Shown here piece by piece: positions 26,682 through 35,719 of a stretch of 36,661 bases of DNA. A program made the translations under genes and the position numbers. The stretch is from Ferrimicrobium acidiphilum DSM 19497 (GTDB taxonomy: Bacteria; Actinomycetota; Acidimicrobiia; Acidimicrobiales; Acidimicrobiaceae). The DNA is taken from contig NZ_JXUW01000028.1 of the NCBI RefSeq assembly GCF_000949255.1, forward strand, positions 1-36,661, in the 5' to 3' direction. Below the pieces are notes generated by a model that was given only the letters and a program-made list of their open reading frames with translations, was not told where the DNA came from and ran no database searches. How positions within the stretch are numbered: the first letter of the stretch is position 1; every line of letters begins with the position of its first letter.

Positions 26682-29600
26682 ATGCAATCTTTTGTCCACC
26701 TTCACACCCATACTGAGTACTCGATGCTCGATGGGGCCGCCAGAATCAATGACCTCCTCAACAAGGCTCAGGAGGACCACCAACCAGCTATGGCGATCAC
26801 CGACCATGGGAACATGTATGGTGTCCTCGACTTCTACAAGGGCGCAAGGGCTCGCGGCATCAACCCGATCGTCGGAATCGAAGCCTATATGGCCGCCCAA
26901 TCCCGCCGGGATCGCCCGGCGCGTCGTGGACGTATCGATGACACAGGTGGCGACGGAGAGGGTGGCGAGAAGATGTATTACCACCTCATCCTCATGGCCG
27001 AGAACAACGTCGGCTACAACAACCTGATCCAACTCTCCTCGCGCGCCTTCCTCGAAGGCTACTACTACAAGCCTCGCGTCGACTGGGAACTGTTGGAGGA
27101 GCACCACGAGGGCCTGATAGCCACCACAGGTTGCCTTGGTGGTCTCGTGCTACAACAGCTACTCCGTGGTGACTCCGATCAAGCAACCGCCATAGCCGGC
27201 AGGCTCCAAGATATATTTGGCAAGGAGAGCCTCTTTGTCGAACTTCAAGACCATGGGCTCGCCGAGCAGAAGCGCACAAACCCGCTCCTCGTCGACCTCG
27301 CAAAGAGGATCGGTGCCCCCTTGGTGGCCACCAACGACTCTCATTACGTCAATCGAGAAGATCACATGGCTCACGACGCGCTACTATGCATCCAAACCGG
27401 CGCCACCCTCAACGACACCAATCGCTTCAAGTTCGACGGATCAGAGCATTACGTAAAGACCGCCGCCGAGATGCGCGAACTCTTTCGCGACTTTCCCCAA
27501 GCCTGCGACAATACGCTAGCTATCGGCGAGCGGTGCAACGTCACCATTGAGTTCGGTGCCCCACAGTTACCCGAGATCCCGATCCCCGAAGAGTTCCAAG
27601 CGAGCGACTACAACGAGTCAGCGACTATCTATCTACGTCATCTCACCGAGGCAGGTGCGGCCGAACGTTACGGGCCACAGCTCGACGAACGCACCCGCTC
27701 ACGAATCGACTATGAACTCACCGTCATCGCTGAGATGGGTTTCTCCGGCTACTTCCTAGTGGTGTGGGACCTCATACGACACGCTGTCGAGGCTAAGATT
27801 CGAGTCGGCCCAGGCCGAGGATCTGCCGCTGGGTCGGTTGTCGCCTTCTGTCTTAGGATCGTCGACCTCGACCCGATACGTTACGATCTGCTCTTCGAAC
27901 GTTTTTTGAATCCTGGCCGAACGCAGATGCCCGATATCGACATGGACTTCGATGAGCGTTATCGCTCCGAGATGATTCGCTACGCGGGTCGCCGTTATGG
28001 GGCCGACCACGTTGCTCAGATTGTCACCTTCTCCACCATAAAGGCACGAGCGGCCGTCAGGGATGCGGCACGTGTCCTTGGCCTCCCATACGCCGTTGGT
28101 GATCGCATCGCCAAGGTCATGCCGCCGCTAGTTATGGGTCGCGACACCCCGCTAGCGGCTTGCCTAGAGCTAAAGCCTGGTTACGAGGACGGCTACCAAG
28201 CAGCCGCCGAGCTGAGGGAGATGGTCGAGACCGACCCCGAGGTTCGTACAGTCGTAGACGTCGCAACCGGCCTCGAAGGGCTGCGACGCCAAGATGGCAT
28301 CCACGCTGCGGCGGTAGTCATTACCAACGAGCCGTTAACGAAGTACCTACCCATTCAACGCAAACCCGATCCCGGCCAAGATCCTACGCTCGCACCGATG
28401 GTGACTCAGTACGAGATGCACGGGGTCGAGGAGCTCGGACTTCTCAAGATGGATTTCCTAGGGCTTCGGACCCTCTCGGTGCTCGACCGCGCCATTGAGT
28501 TAATCAAAGAATCTCGTGGGATCGAGCTCACTCTAGAGGGTATCCCCTTGGATGACGAGCCAACGTACGCGATGCTCCGCGAGGCTGACACCATTGGGGT
28601 CTTCCAACTAGAAGGTACCCCAATGCGAGCCTTAGTTCGCTCGCTGGCACCCACCCGCTTCGATGATATCGCAGCCCTTACCGCCCTCTATCGACCGGGC
28701 CCAATGGCCGCTAACATGCACAACGACTATGCCGATCGCAAAAACGGTCGTAAACAGATCACCTACCTCCACCCGGATCTCGAAGAACTCCTCTCCGACA
28801 CCTATGGTCTCATGATCTATCAGGAGTCGGTCATGCGGGTCGCACAAAAATTTGCCGGCTATAGCTTGGCCGAAGCTGACAACCTTCGCAAAGCCTGTGG
28901 AAAGAAGATTCGCGAACTCATCGCCGCTGAGCGCGAGAAGTTTGTCAAGGGGTGTATCGACACCGGCTATGGAGAGCAGATTGGTACAGAACTGTTCAAC
29001 ATCATCGAACCATTCGCCGACTATGCGTTCAACAAATCGCACTCTTATGGCTACGGCCTTATTGCATATCAGACCGCCTACCTAAAGGCCAACTACCCTA
29101 CCCAGTACCTGGCGGCCTTGTTGACCTCCGTGAAGGATGACAAGGACAAGACTGCACTCTATCTCGCGGAGGCGAGTGCACATCAGATCTCAGTTCTCGT
29201 GCCAGACATAAATCACTCGATGGCCGATTTTGTGGTTGTAAAGGAGGGGGATGTAGAACAGATCCTCTTTGGGCTCGCAGCAATCCGCAACGTCGGTGAG
29301 GGCTTAGTCGGCATGATCGTCGCCGAGCGTGAGGCCAATGGTCCGTTCCAGGATTTTGGCGACTTCTGTCTTAGAGTAGATCCGGTCGTGCTCAACAAGC
29401 GCACCATCGAATCACTCATCAAAGGTGGTGCCTTTGACAGCCTTGGTTACTCCCGAAAGGGGCTAGCCGAGATCCATGAGGGTGTGATCGACCAGGCTCT
29501 TGACAAGCGCCGGGAACGCGACCGTGGTGTCTTCTCTCTCTTTGAAGACCCGGTCGATGTTGCCGCAGGAGTAGTCACACTTGAGATAAACCCCTCCGCC

Positions 29601-30242
29601 GAAGAGTGGGCCAAGGATGTCCTCCTGAAGGCCGAACGCGAGATGCTCGGCCTCTACGTTAGTTCACATCCACTTGCTGGCCTCGATGCCCAACTTGCCA
29701 AGATCGCCGCACTCAAGGTAGCGGAGGCACTGGAACTCGCCGATAGTGGTGTTAACCAAGCAGTAACTGTGGTCGGGGTGGCGACGACGCTCACCAAACG
29801 GCACACCAAGAAGGGTGAACTCATGGGGAGTATCACCCTCGAGGATCTCCGCGGAGCGATCGAGGTGATGGTCTTCCCAAAGACGATGGCCGAGTTCGGT
29901 CAACTCCTTGTCCAAGATACGGTCCTAAAGATCCAAGGACGCCTCGACACTCGCGAGGAACGGCCGAAACTTGTAGCGATGTCGATCGAGGTAGTGGAGC
30001 TTGCCCAACCTGAGTTTGTCGACGGAGCCGAGGTGGCGACGCTGACCATGCCCGCTGAGCTCGCAAGCCGCAGCGAACTCGAGCGCCTCCGACAGGTCCT
30101 TGAGTCGCACGAAGGCGAACACCCGGTAGTCCTCAAGATTGGCTCTATGCGTTTCTTGGTCGATGGAATCTCGATCCCAATAGACAACAACCTGATCGGG
30201 CATTTACGAAGCAGCTTTGGTGACCGAGTGGCGTTCGCCTGA
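26682..30242 (+). CDS. dnaE: DNA polymerase III alpha subunit DnaE
   Basis: Replicative polymerase catalytic subunit, 1186 residues, DnaE1-like. The N-terminal PHP domain has HLHTHTEYS (H6, H8, H10) and ITDHGNMYG with metal-binding residues intact, consistent with proofreading by PHP in actinobacteria. The polymerase palm has GRGSAAGSVVAF and PDIDMDFDE (from residue 416). The central region includes LGLLKMDFLGL (third catalytic Asp), KKIRELI and the AFNKSHSYGYGLIAYQTAYL finger. The C-terminal part has an OB fold (VTVVGVATTLTKRHTKKG). The ATG at 26682 follows GGAGGACAG. A 122-base gap separates it from the divergent dehydrogenase. Confidence 0.97.
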   Translation: MQSFVHLHTHTEYSMLDGAARINDLLNKAQEDHQPAMAITDHGNMYGVLDFYKGARARGINPIVGIEAYMAAQSRRDRPARRGRIDDTGGDGEGGEKMYYHLILMAENNVGYNNLIQLSSRAFLEGYYYKPRVDWELLEEHHEGLIATTGCLGGLVLQQLLRGDSDQATAIAGRLQDIFGKESLFVELQDHGLAEQKRTNPLLVDLAKRIGAPLVATNDSHYVNREDHMAHDALLCIQTGATLNDTNRFKFDGSEHYVKTAAEMRELFRDFPQACDNTLAIGERCNVTIEFGAPQLPEIPIPEEFQASDYNESATIYLRHLTEAGAAERYGPQLDERTRSRIDYELTVIAEMGFSGYFLVVWDLIRHAVEAKIRVGPGRGSAAGSVVAFCLRIVDLDPIRYDLLFERFLNPGRTQMPDIDMDFDERYRSEMIRYAGRRYGADHVAQIVTFSTIKARAAVRDAARVLGLPYAVGDRIAKVMPPLVMGRDTPLAACLELKPGYEDGYQAAAELREMVETDPEVRTVVDVATGLEGLRRQDGIHAAAVVITNEPLTKYLPIQRKPDPGQDPTLAPMVTQYEMHGVEELGLLKMDFLGLRTLSVLDRAIELIKESRGIELTLEGIPLDDEPTYAMLREADTIGVFQLEGTPMRALVRSLAPTRFDDIAALTALYRPGPMAANMHNDYADRKNGRKQITYLHPDLEELLSDTYGLMIYQESVMRVAQKFAGYSLAEADNLRKACGKKIRELIAAEREKFVKGCIDTGYGEQIGTELFNIIEPFADYAFNKSHSYGYGLIAYQTAYLKANYPTQYLAALLTSVKDDKDKTALYLAEASAHQISVLVPDINHSMADFVVVKEGDVEQILFGLAAIRNVGEGLVGMIVAEREANGPFQDFGDFCLRVDPVVLNKRTIESLIKGGAFDSLGYSRKGLAEIHEGVIDQALDKRRERDRGVFSLFEDPVDVAAGVVTLEINPSAEEWAKDVLLKAEREMLGLYVSSHPLAGLDAQLAKIAALKVAEALELADSGVNQAVTVVGVATTLTKRHTKKGELMGSITLEDLRGAIEVMVFPKTMAEFGQLLVQDTVLKIQGRLDTREERPKLVAMSIEVVELAQPEFVDGAEVATLTMPAELASRSELERLRQVLESHEGEHPVVLKIGSMRFLVDGISIPIDNNLIGHLRSSFGDRVAFA

Positions 30243-30649
30243 GAATATCACTCGGCTACGGCTGGTTGCTTAGCTAGCTTGGCCAGCCTGACTGCTTGCT
30301 GCTTGATTGTTTCGAGCTTGACTGCCTAGTGCTTCGCAACGTGAAAGCGCTCAGCCAGCTTCACAATCACCGCCTGTTTAGCCCTCGGCCGAATTAGAAA
30401 ATGAACACAAGCGCATTAAAACTACTCACGATATCTTCACGAACTAAGCGAATCCAGCATCTAAGAGACTGAAGCAGTCAAGCTCAATCCACTTACATCT
30501 TGTTCGTGGCTCTATCGGCAGAGATTGACCGACGGTTCAGTGGACCTTCCGGACACCAACAAGGACCACCGTCCTCGAGAGATCAGGCGCAAAGCTGCAG
30601 ACTGCACAAGTGGGCATAACTCTACACTTGCGCCTAGGCTCGGTTAGCA
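30243..30649. other. 407-base gap after dnaE with imperfect tandem repeats
   Basis: No gene found. Just after dnaE a low-complexity stretch holds three imperfect repeats rich in GCTTG and CTGACTGC (about 30260-30282, 30285-30309 and 30315-30337). A 6-bp stem (GGCTGG 30260-30265, CCAGCC 30283-30288) lies within it and may act in termination, though no T-run follows. Confidence 0.45.
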
Positions 30650-31345
30650 ATGGCTGGATTACTAGCGTTGGTAGGTTCAGGTGAATATCTCCCGGAGATG
30701 AGCGAGATCGAACGGCGTCTCCTAAACGGCGGTACCCGCTATGTTCAGATTCCTACTGCTGCCGCCCTAGAAGGCACAGATCGTCTCAACTATTGGATCG
30801 AACTAGGTTGACAGGCAGCCGAACGCCTCGGAGCAAATCAGATCTCTATCGTCCCCACGACACGAGAGGAGGCAAACGATCCTGCGCTCGCCAAACAACT
30901 CAAAGGCGCCGACCTCATCTACCTATCGGGAGGCAACCCGACCTTCCTCGCAGATACCTTGCGCAACACCATCCTCTGGCACGCTATCGTCGATGCCTTC
31001 GAGGAGGGTGCGTCCGTCGCCGGCTGCAGCGCTGGAGCGATGGTGATGGGAGGATGGATACCGAGTTTAAGGCATCGAGAAGCTAGTGGACATCGCGGCC
31101 TTGGGCTTCTTCCTGGCCTCAGCGTGATTCCTCACTTCGATCGGTTCATCCCTCGCATGGGCGCCAGCCTCGCGCAGCTTGCGCTCCGGCCACCGGCTGG
31201 AATTGAAGTAATCGGCATCGACGAGCTAACCGCTCTGGTCGGCTCGAAGACAACACTAACCGTCTTGGGCAAAGGTAACGTTTTTCGCCTTGACGACAAG
31301 CCAGCAAGCAGACATACCGAGGGTGCAGTCATCAAGCTGTCATGA
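30650..31345 (+). pseudogene. peptidase S51/cyanophycinase-like gene with in-frame TGA
   Basis: Peptidase S51 fold (type 1 glutamine-amidotransferase-like). From ATG 30650 it reads LLALVGSGEYLPEM and IPTAAALEG, then hits TGA at 30809-30811 (codon 54), after which the same frame continues with QAAERLGANQ, IYLSGGNPTFLADTL, the nucleophile Ser of GCSAGAMVMGG (codon 127) and PGLSVIPHFDRF with the conserved His. Total length of 231 codons equals a whole S51 protein. A TGG to TGA change would explain it. A remaining open frame from about 30959 could make only the C-terminal half. Family function is Asp-X dipeptide or cyanophycin-type cleavage; substrate unknown. Confidence 0.8.
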
Positions 31346-31434
31346 AACCGTTGAGAGCTAGGATTTGTGCGCCACTAACCCGGCCGCTCCGCCACCAACT
31401 TGAGCATGACCGCGAAACGGTTGGCTAGCATACG

Positions 31435-32637
31435 CTACTCGTCGGCCAAAAAGGCGGCCATCCGCAAAAGGCGCGCATCATCGAATCTTGCGCCTAGTAA
31501 TGCAATCCTAGCACCGGCAAGTACCACCATCGGAAGGTTGGCGAGTTCTGCAAGCAGCCATAAACCTATAGACATCTTTTCTGGCGACAATGAGTCATCG
31601 ACTAGGTCGAACGCAAGAAGGTCTACAGATCCGACAAGTCGATCAACCCTAGCGATCAAAGCTTGTGTCTCATCGGCGGTTACCAACTCACCGGCTTGGC
31701 TTTGCGCACCTATGGAAAGCATCCGGCTAGCCTGCTCCAAAAAGGGGCGATCGAAATCGACAACCTCGGACTCAATCCCCATAGCAGTCAAGATCGAAAG
31801 CGTCCCTCCCTGGTGGTCTATTGGCGCCACATGATGGTCATCGTCTCCGCCAAACTCGTGAAGCACTACGACCTTCGACGGTGCCAGCGGACTGGCTGCA
31901 AAACTCGCGAGGCTCTTCGGGTTGGAGTGTGGTAGAAAACGGGGGTCACCTAAGACTCCAACCGCACGCAACCGATCGAGTAGATACGCCTGTTCACGCA
32001 GTGTCGAAGCGGCGAAAGAGACTACAGCCGTACTGTTATAGGCGAGCGCCGGAGCCAACCCCAAAGTGGGACGGTAGCCATCAAGACCACGCAAACCACG
32101 AAGAAGGGTGGAACCATGATGGTCCAGGGTAACTGACGCTGTGACCGCACTATGTTGAAGCGCCTCTACCATAGCGTCGCTGTAGGGCTCGCCCTTAACA
32201 GCTTCATTCACGCTGAGCCGCGATCGATTCAGCACCAATCCCCAAGCGTCTACCTGCGAAGGACGAACATGCCCAAGCAACAGCGCACCATCGCGGTATA
32301 AACCGTCGAGCACCGGAGCCGACCGACCAGGCCTACTATCTATACCCTCGCACACGGCCATGAACCGCTCATCGGCCAATATGGGTAGCCCAGCGAGTGC
32401 CGGCAACCAAGTGTGTGGAGGATGTAGGCGGTCAAAATCTCTAGCCTCGCAGAGCACCTCATCGAATCTCTCGCCAACCAGCCAACCAGGATCCATCCGT
32501 TCGATCGAAACCTCAACGGCCTCGACAGAACTCAACTCGCCGCTATGGCGAGCCTGGAGGAGTTCAAAGAGCGGTGCTGGCTTAGACAGGAACTGGAACG
32601 GAGCCGTCAGCGAGCTGTTCAGCCATGACCCAACCAA
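31435..32637 (-). CDS. amidase-signature-like protein, probable pseudoenzyme
   Basis: A 400-residue protein that follows the amidase-signature layout loosely: the N-terminal LLQARHSGELSSVEAVEVS helix pair, LAGLPIL, GALLLGHVRPSQVD and LDHHGSTLLRGLRGLDGYRP with a late LREQAYLLDRLR segment. The catalytic Lys (usually GLPxxVKD) is replaced by Asp (residue 89), and the Ser-rich GGSSGG loop is missing; only a Ser aligned to the nucleophile (S176) remains. It is therefore probably inactive as an amidase. The start is unclear: TTG 32637 overlaps the upstream gene by 56 bases and lacks a good ribosome-binding site; a CTG near 32589 is another option. Assignment is from my reading of the layout and needs a profile search. 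Confidence 0.55.
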   Translation of the reverse strand: MVGSWLNSSLTAPFQFLSKPAPLFELLQARHSGELSSVEAVEVSIERMDPGWLVGERFDEVLCEARDFDRLHPPHTWLPALAGLPILADERFMAVCEGIDSRPGRSAPVLDGLYRDGALLLGHVRPSQVDAWGLVLNRSRLSVNEAVKGEPYSDAMVEALQHSAVTASVTLDHHGSTLLRGLRGLDGYRPTLGLAPALAYNSTAVVSFAASTLREQAYLLDRLRAVGVLGDPRFLPHSNPKSLASFAASPLAPSKVVVLHEFGGDDDHHVAPIDHQGGTLSILTAMGIESEVVDFDRPFLEQASRMLSIGAQSQAGELVTADETQALIARVDRLVGSVDLLAFDLVDDSLSPEKMSIGLWLLAELANLPMVVLAGARIALLGARFDDARLLRMAAFLADE

Positions 32638-33256
32638 AGACGATCAGCGCCTGTCCATCTTCAGGAGCACAGCACTCGAAGACCTCTTGGTAGGGAGTCT
32701 CTATTGGATCCTGAAGCCGATAGGCGACATAACCATACTGCTCGCCATCGCTCACTGCAAGCGAACTGCGGTCGTCGAGACCATGGTCGAGACCAAAGCG
32801 CTTGGCAAGACGGCGAGACCACGCTCGCTCCTCACCCGTTGGACGATGACCAGGGCGAGGCACTACGTCAGCGAGCCCATTGAAAATCTCGTATCCATTT
32901 GGCGAGATCAGCTTGACACCGACCAAGACATCCTCGTCAGGGAAGGCAAGCAGGGCCCGTGAATAAGCCTCGTGCAAGAGCGCAGCGAGTAACTCGCGCT
33001 CTCGGTCCTTTGGTTGTGTGACGATCAAGTTGATCAGAATGCAAGGGGTACCCCCAATACGCTCGAGTGTGAACATCATTCCCCCTAAGAGTGAGTCCCC
33101 CTCTCGTGCAAGTGACGACAGCACCCACTCCTCTCGTTGCTTCGAGAGGAAACCAGCACTGAAGGCTGCGCCCTGCAGATCACTGACGGCAGCGAACTCT
33201 TCGAGTTCGGCATCGTCGAGTGCGTCACAATCCTTTGTAGTCAGTTCGATTGCCAT
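32582..33256 (-). CDS. unknown protein, possibly GNAT-like
   Basis: A 224-residue soluble protein without a confident family. The region GGMMFTLERIGG, CILINLIVTQPKDRERELLAALLHEAY resembles the strand-then-helix core of GNAT acetyltransferases, where the RERELLAALL helix would follow the acetyl-CoA-binding turn; the usual Q/RxxGxG/A motif is not clear. The second half is acidic and aromatic. The ATG at 33256 is preferred, as AGGGAG lies eight bases upstream. Its 3' end overlaps the start of the amidase-like gene, so the two form one unit and may act together. Confidence 0.55.
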   Translation of the reverse strand: MAIELTTKDCDALDDAELEEFAAVSDLQGAAFSAGFLSKQREEWVLSSLAREGDSLLGGMMFTLERIGGTPCILINLIVTQPKDRERELLAALLHEAYSRALLAFPDEDVLVGVKLISPNGYEIFNGLADVVPRPGHRPTGEERAWSRRLAKRFGLDHGLDDRSSLAVSDGEQYGYVAYRLQDPIETPYQEVFECCAPEDGQALIVFGWVMAEQLADGSVPVPV

Positions 33257-33393
33257 CAAACACGCTCCCTTTGGATCGGCTGAACAACCAGTCTAGTCGG
33301 CCGAGCCCATGAGCTGCCCCCAGGATGCCAACCACCCGTGTCTCGCCTACACTCAATATCAGAACGACGGCAAACAAAGGATGTAGAACCACT

Positions 33394-33849
33394 GTGACCG
33401 ATGGCCTCACCCAGCTAGGATCATCGACTTCGTACCGCTACGAAGACCCCAACCCAGCGATGTTGGAGGCCTTTCCCAACCCGAGTCCTGGAACTGACTT
33501 TGTGATTCGATTGCTTGCCAATGAGTTCACTAGCCTGTGCCCGATCACCGGCCAACCCGACTATGGTTCACTCGTCATCGACTACATCCCAGATGAGCTC
33601 TGCGTTGAGAGCAAAAGTCTCAAGCTTTATCTAGTGAGCTATCGCAATCATGGCTCCTTTCATGAGTCATGTGTCAACACCATCGCCGACGATCTCTTCG
33701 CCCTCCTATCGCCTAAATTCCTACGCGTCTTTGGCGATTTCAATCCCCGAGGAGGCATCGCCATAAAGCCGATGGTTGAACGCATCGGTCCCACAACGAA
33801 ACGGAGTGATGCGCTCGAACTCATCGCAAGTTACCTTCAAGTTGCATAG
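33394..33849 (+). CDS. queF: 7-cyano-7-deazaguanine (preQ0) reductase QueF
   Basis: Small (type I) QueF of 151 residues, reducing the preQ0 nitrile to preQ1 with NADPH for queuosine tRNA modification. The nucleophile C49 and the proton donor D56 (SLCPITGQPD) have the family spacing of seven; the QueF motif ESKSLKLYL (72-80) and SYRNHGSFHESCVN follow. The start GTG at 33394 gives the usual N-terminus; the frame is open further upstream to 33325 but without family character. No other queuosine gene and no preQ1 riboswitch was seen nearby. It is not in an operon. Confidence 0.93.
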   Translation: MTDGLTQLGSSTSYRYEDPNPAMLEAFPNPSPGTDFVIRLLANEFTSLCPITGQPDYGSLVIDYIPDELCVESKSLKLYLVSYRNHGSFHESCVNTIADDLFALLSPKFLRVFGDFNPRGGIAIKPMVERIGPTTKRSDALELIASYLQVA

Positions 33850-33974
33850 TCCCACTTGCAACATGAAACTCTCGACGAGCTCTATGCGTCTCCGGCATTG
33901 ACGGGACTTCGGATTTAAGTGGGGAAATTAGTCGGGTATAGCCACGCACTAGGGGTGAGTTTGGGAGGGTCACA

Positions 33975-35404
33975 GGGGCTCTGCCAGAATGGGATTAGTA
34001 ACAACTCATCACTGGAGGACCCCTGTGGAACAAAATCCTATCCGAATTGCCGAGATCTTGCTCGGTCTAAAGGATGTCAATTTGATTGGTGTCGAGGATC
34101 TGGGTAACGAAGATTCAAAGACACCCCTTCGGGTCCATATCGAGTGTCTGGGTGAGCGGCCAAAATGCCCAGTCTGCAATGGGATGAGCTACTCCAAAGG
34201 AAGCTCACTAGTAGAGCTGATTGATCTACAAAGCTTTGGCCGTCCCGTAAGGCTCATCTGGCACAAACGCAGGTGGGTGTGTAAGGATGAGACCTGTATC
34301 GCCCCGTCATGGAGTGACGTGGACACTAGGATCGCAGCTCCAAGGCTAAAGCTCACCGATAGGGCAGCTAGATTCGCAACCCGAGTGGTTGGTAGAGACG
34401 GGCGATCGGTGTCATCGGTAGCCAGAGAGCTTGATTGTGACTGGCACACAATCAATGATGCTGTGATTGCCTATGGGACTCCCCTCGTTGAGGATCCAAA
34501 TCGCTTCGGTAAGGTTCGTGCACTTGGATTAGATGAGACCCTGTTCTATCGCGAGGGTCGCTATCGGACCCAGAAGTGGTCTACCTCAATCGTGGACGTT
34601 ATGAGCGCAACCCTTCTCGATGTAGTTCCTGGTAAAGGAGGTGCGGAGCCAAAGAAGTGGATAGCTAGTCAGCCCAGGGAGTGGCGTGACATGGTCAAGT
34701 GGGGAACCCTTGATCTGGCTGGTTCCTATAGAGCGGTATTTAAAGAGGCGTTACCCAACGCTGTCCTGGTCGCCGATCCATTTCATCTGGTCAAGCTCGC
34801 CAACACTCGCCTTGATGAGACAAGAAGACGAGTACAACAGAACATCCTTGGTCACAGAGGCAGAGGTGGGGATCCCCTCTATCGCATCCGGCGACTCCTG
34901 AATATGGCCAAGGAGAAACTTACCGAGGGTGCAAACGATAAACTTACTCGCTTCCTTGAGGCTGGAGATCCAGATAACGAGGTAGCTACCAGCTGGCGAG
35001 CCAAGGAGTCCCTACGAGAGCTCTATGCCTATCGTGACCCAGGAACTCGCCAGAGACCACCTCGATGCTCTCATCAGTGACTTCACCGATAACCAACGAC
35101 CCCCAGAGGTCCAGCTACTTGGGAGAACCTTGAAAAGCTGGCATGATGAGATCCTGGCCTGGCATAGGTCCTTTGTGACCAATGGACCGACAGAGTCGAT
35201 GAACAACCTCATTAAGCGGATCAAGCGCATCGCCTTTGGAATGACGAACTTTGCGAACTTTCGCATTCGAGTACTCCTTAGCGCTGGTAAGCCTGACTGG
35301 TCACTGCTAGCTACGGTTACCCCGGTGACAACGCATATCTCTAGCGCACTTGGTTCGTAACCGGAACCAACTAACCCAATAAGTAAGACACCAGGGAGAA
35401 CCCC
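33975..35404 (+). mobile_element. ISL3-family insertion sequence
   Basis: Imperfect terminal inverted repeats flank the transposase: GGGGCTCTGCCAG at 33975-33987 and, on the other strand, GGGGTTCTCCCTG ending at 35404 (10 of 13 matches). No matching 8-base target duplication was found (GGGTCACA on the left, TTGTCCCC on the right), so the ends may be a few bases off or the element may have recombined. Boundaries are an inference. Confidence 0.6.
34025..35360 (+). pseudogene. ISL3-family transposase, frameshifted
   Basis: ISL3-type transposase with an N-terminal zinc-binding region (PKCPVCNG, WVCKDETCIAPSW), an HTH region (SVSSVARELDCDWHTI), the DDE core (LGLDETLF, VVADPFHLVKLAN in the second Asp motif) and the C-terminal part NGPTESMNNLIKRIKR with the Glu. 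The first frame starts at GTG 34025 (GGAGG six bases upstream) and stops near 35080; homology continues in the +1 frame from about 35043 (ELARDHLDALISD) to 35360. One extra base near 35040-35043, around CCAGGAAC, explains the change. Either a dead element or an uncommon programmed +1 shift. Confidence 0.9.
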
Positions 35405-35591
35405 TTGTCCCCTCTTGCCCGTTCACGGGTTGTGTAGTTTAGAACTCTCCACATGACGGTCCCAATCTGGCCAATCACCTCAGATGCGCTCAACGACTTA
35501 TCGATTCCTGGTCGATCTTGGTGCCGGATTACCGCTGATTTCCGAAGATCCGCATTGACTCCATTTGGGACCCTAACGAGACGACCGAAAC

Positions 35592-35622
35592 CTTGAGCTA
35601 CACCTACTGTGTATCGCTCAAG
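35592..35622 (-). repeat. bulged 12-bp hairpin in IS110 flank, possible bridge RNA
   Basis: CTTGAGC (35592-35598) pairs with GCTCAAG (35616-35622) and TACAC (35599-35603) pairs with GTGTA (35609-35613), leaving a two-base bulge and a five-base loop. It lies in the 315-base gap downstream of the IS110 transposase, where no gene is seen. IS110-family elements encode bridge RNAs in a non-coding end; placing one here is speculation. Confidence 0.35.
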
Positions 35623-35719
35623 ATCTAAAGTGTAATGCCTCCTACCAGGAAAAATAAGGACGACAAGACCTAAGCATCAGACGATGCGAGAGTGGTCTAG
35701 GTGTTGTGAGCTGTTAGGG

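Noticed and set aside
26682-30242. Several long antisense frames inside dnaE
   Set aside because: They have low-complexity or Arg/Ser-rich translations, no ribosome-binding sites and mirror the dnaE codons.
30809-30811. TGA in the S51 gene as selenocysteine or reassigned Trp
   Set aside because: No selenocysteine family context, and TGA is used as a normal stop elsewhere (for example menD and the DUF255 gene).
33967-35412. Eight-base target duplication around the ISL3 element
   Set aside because: The flanks GGGTCACA and TTGTCCCC do not match.
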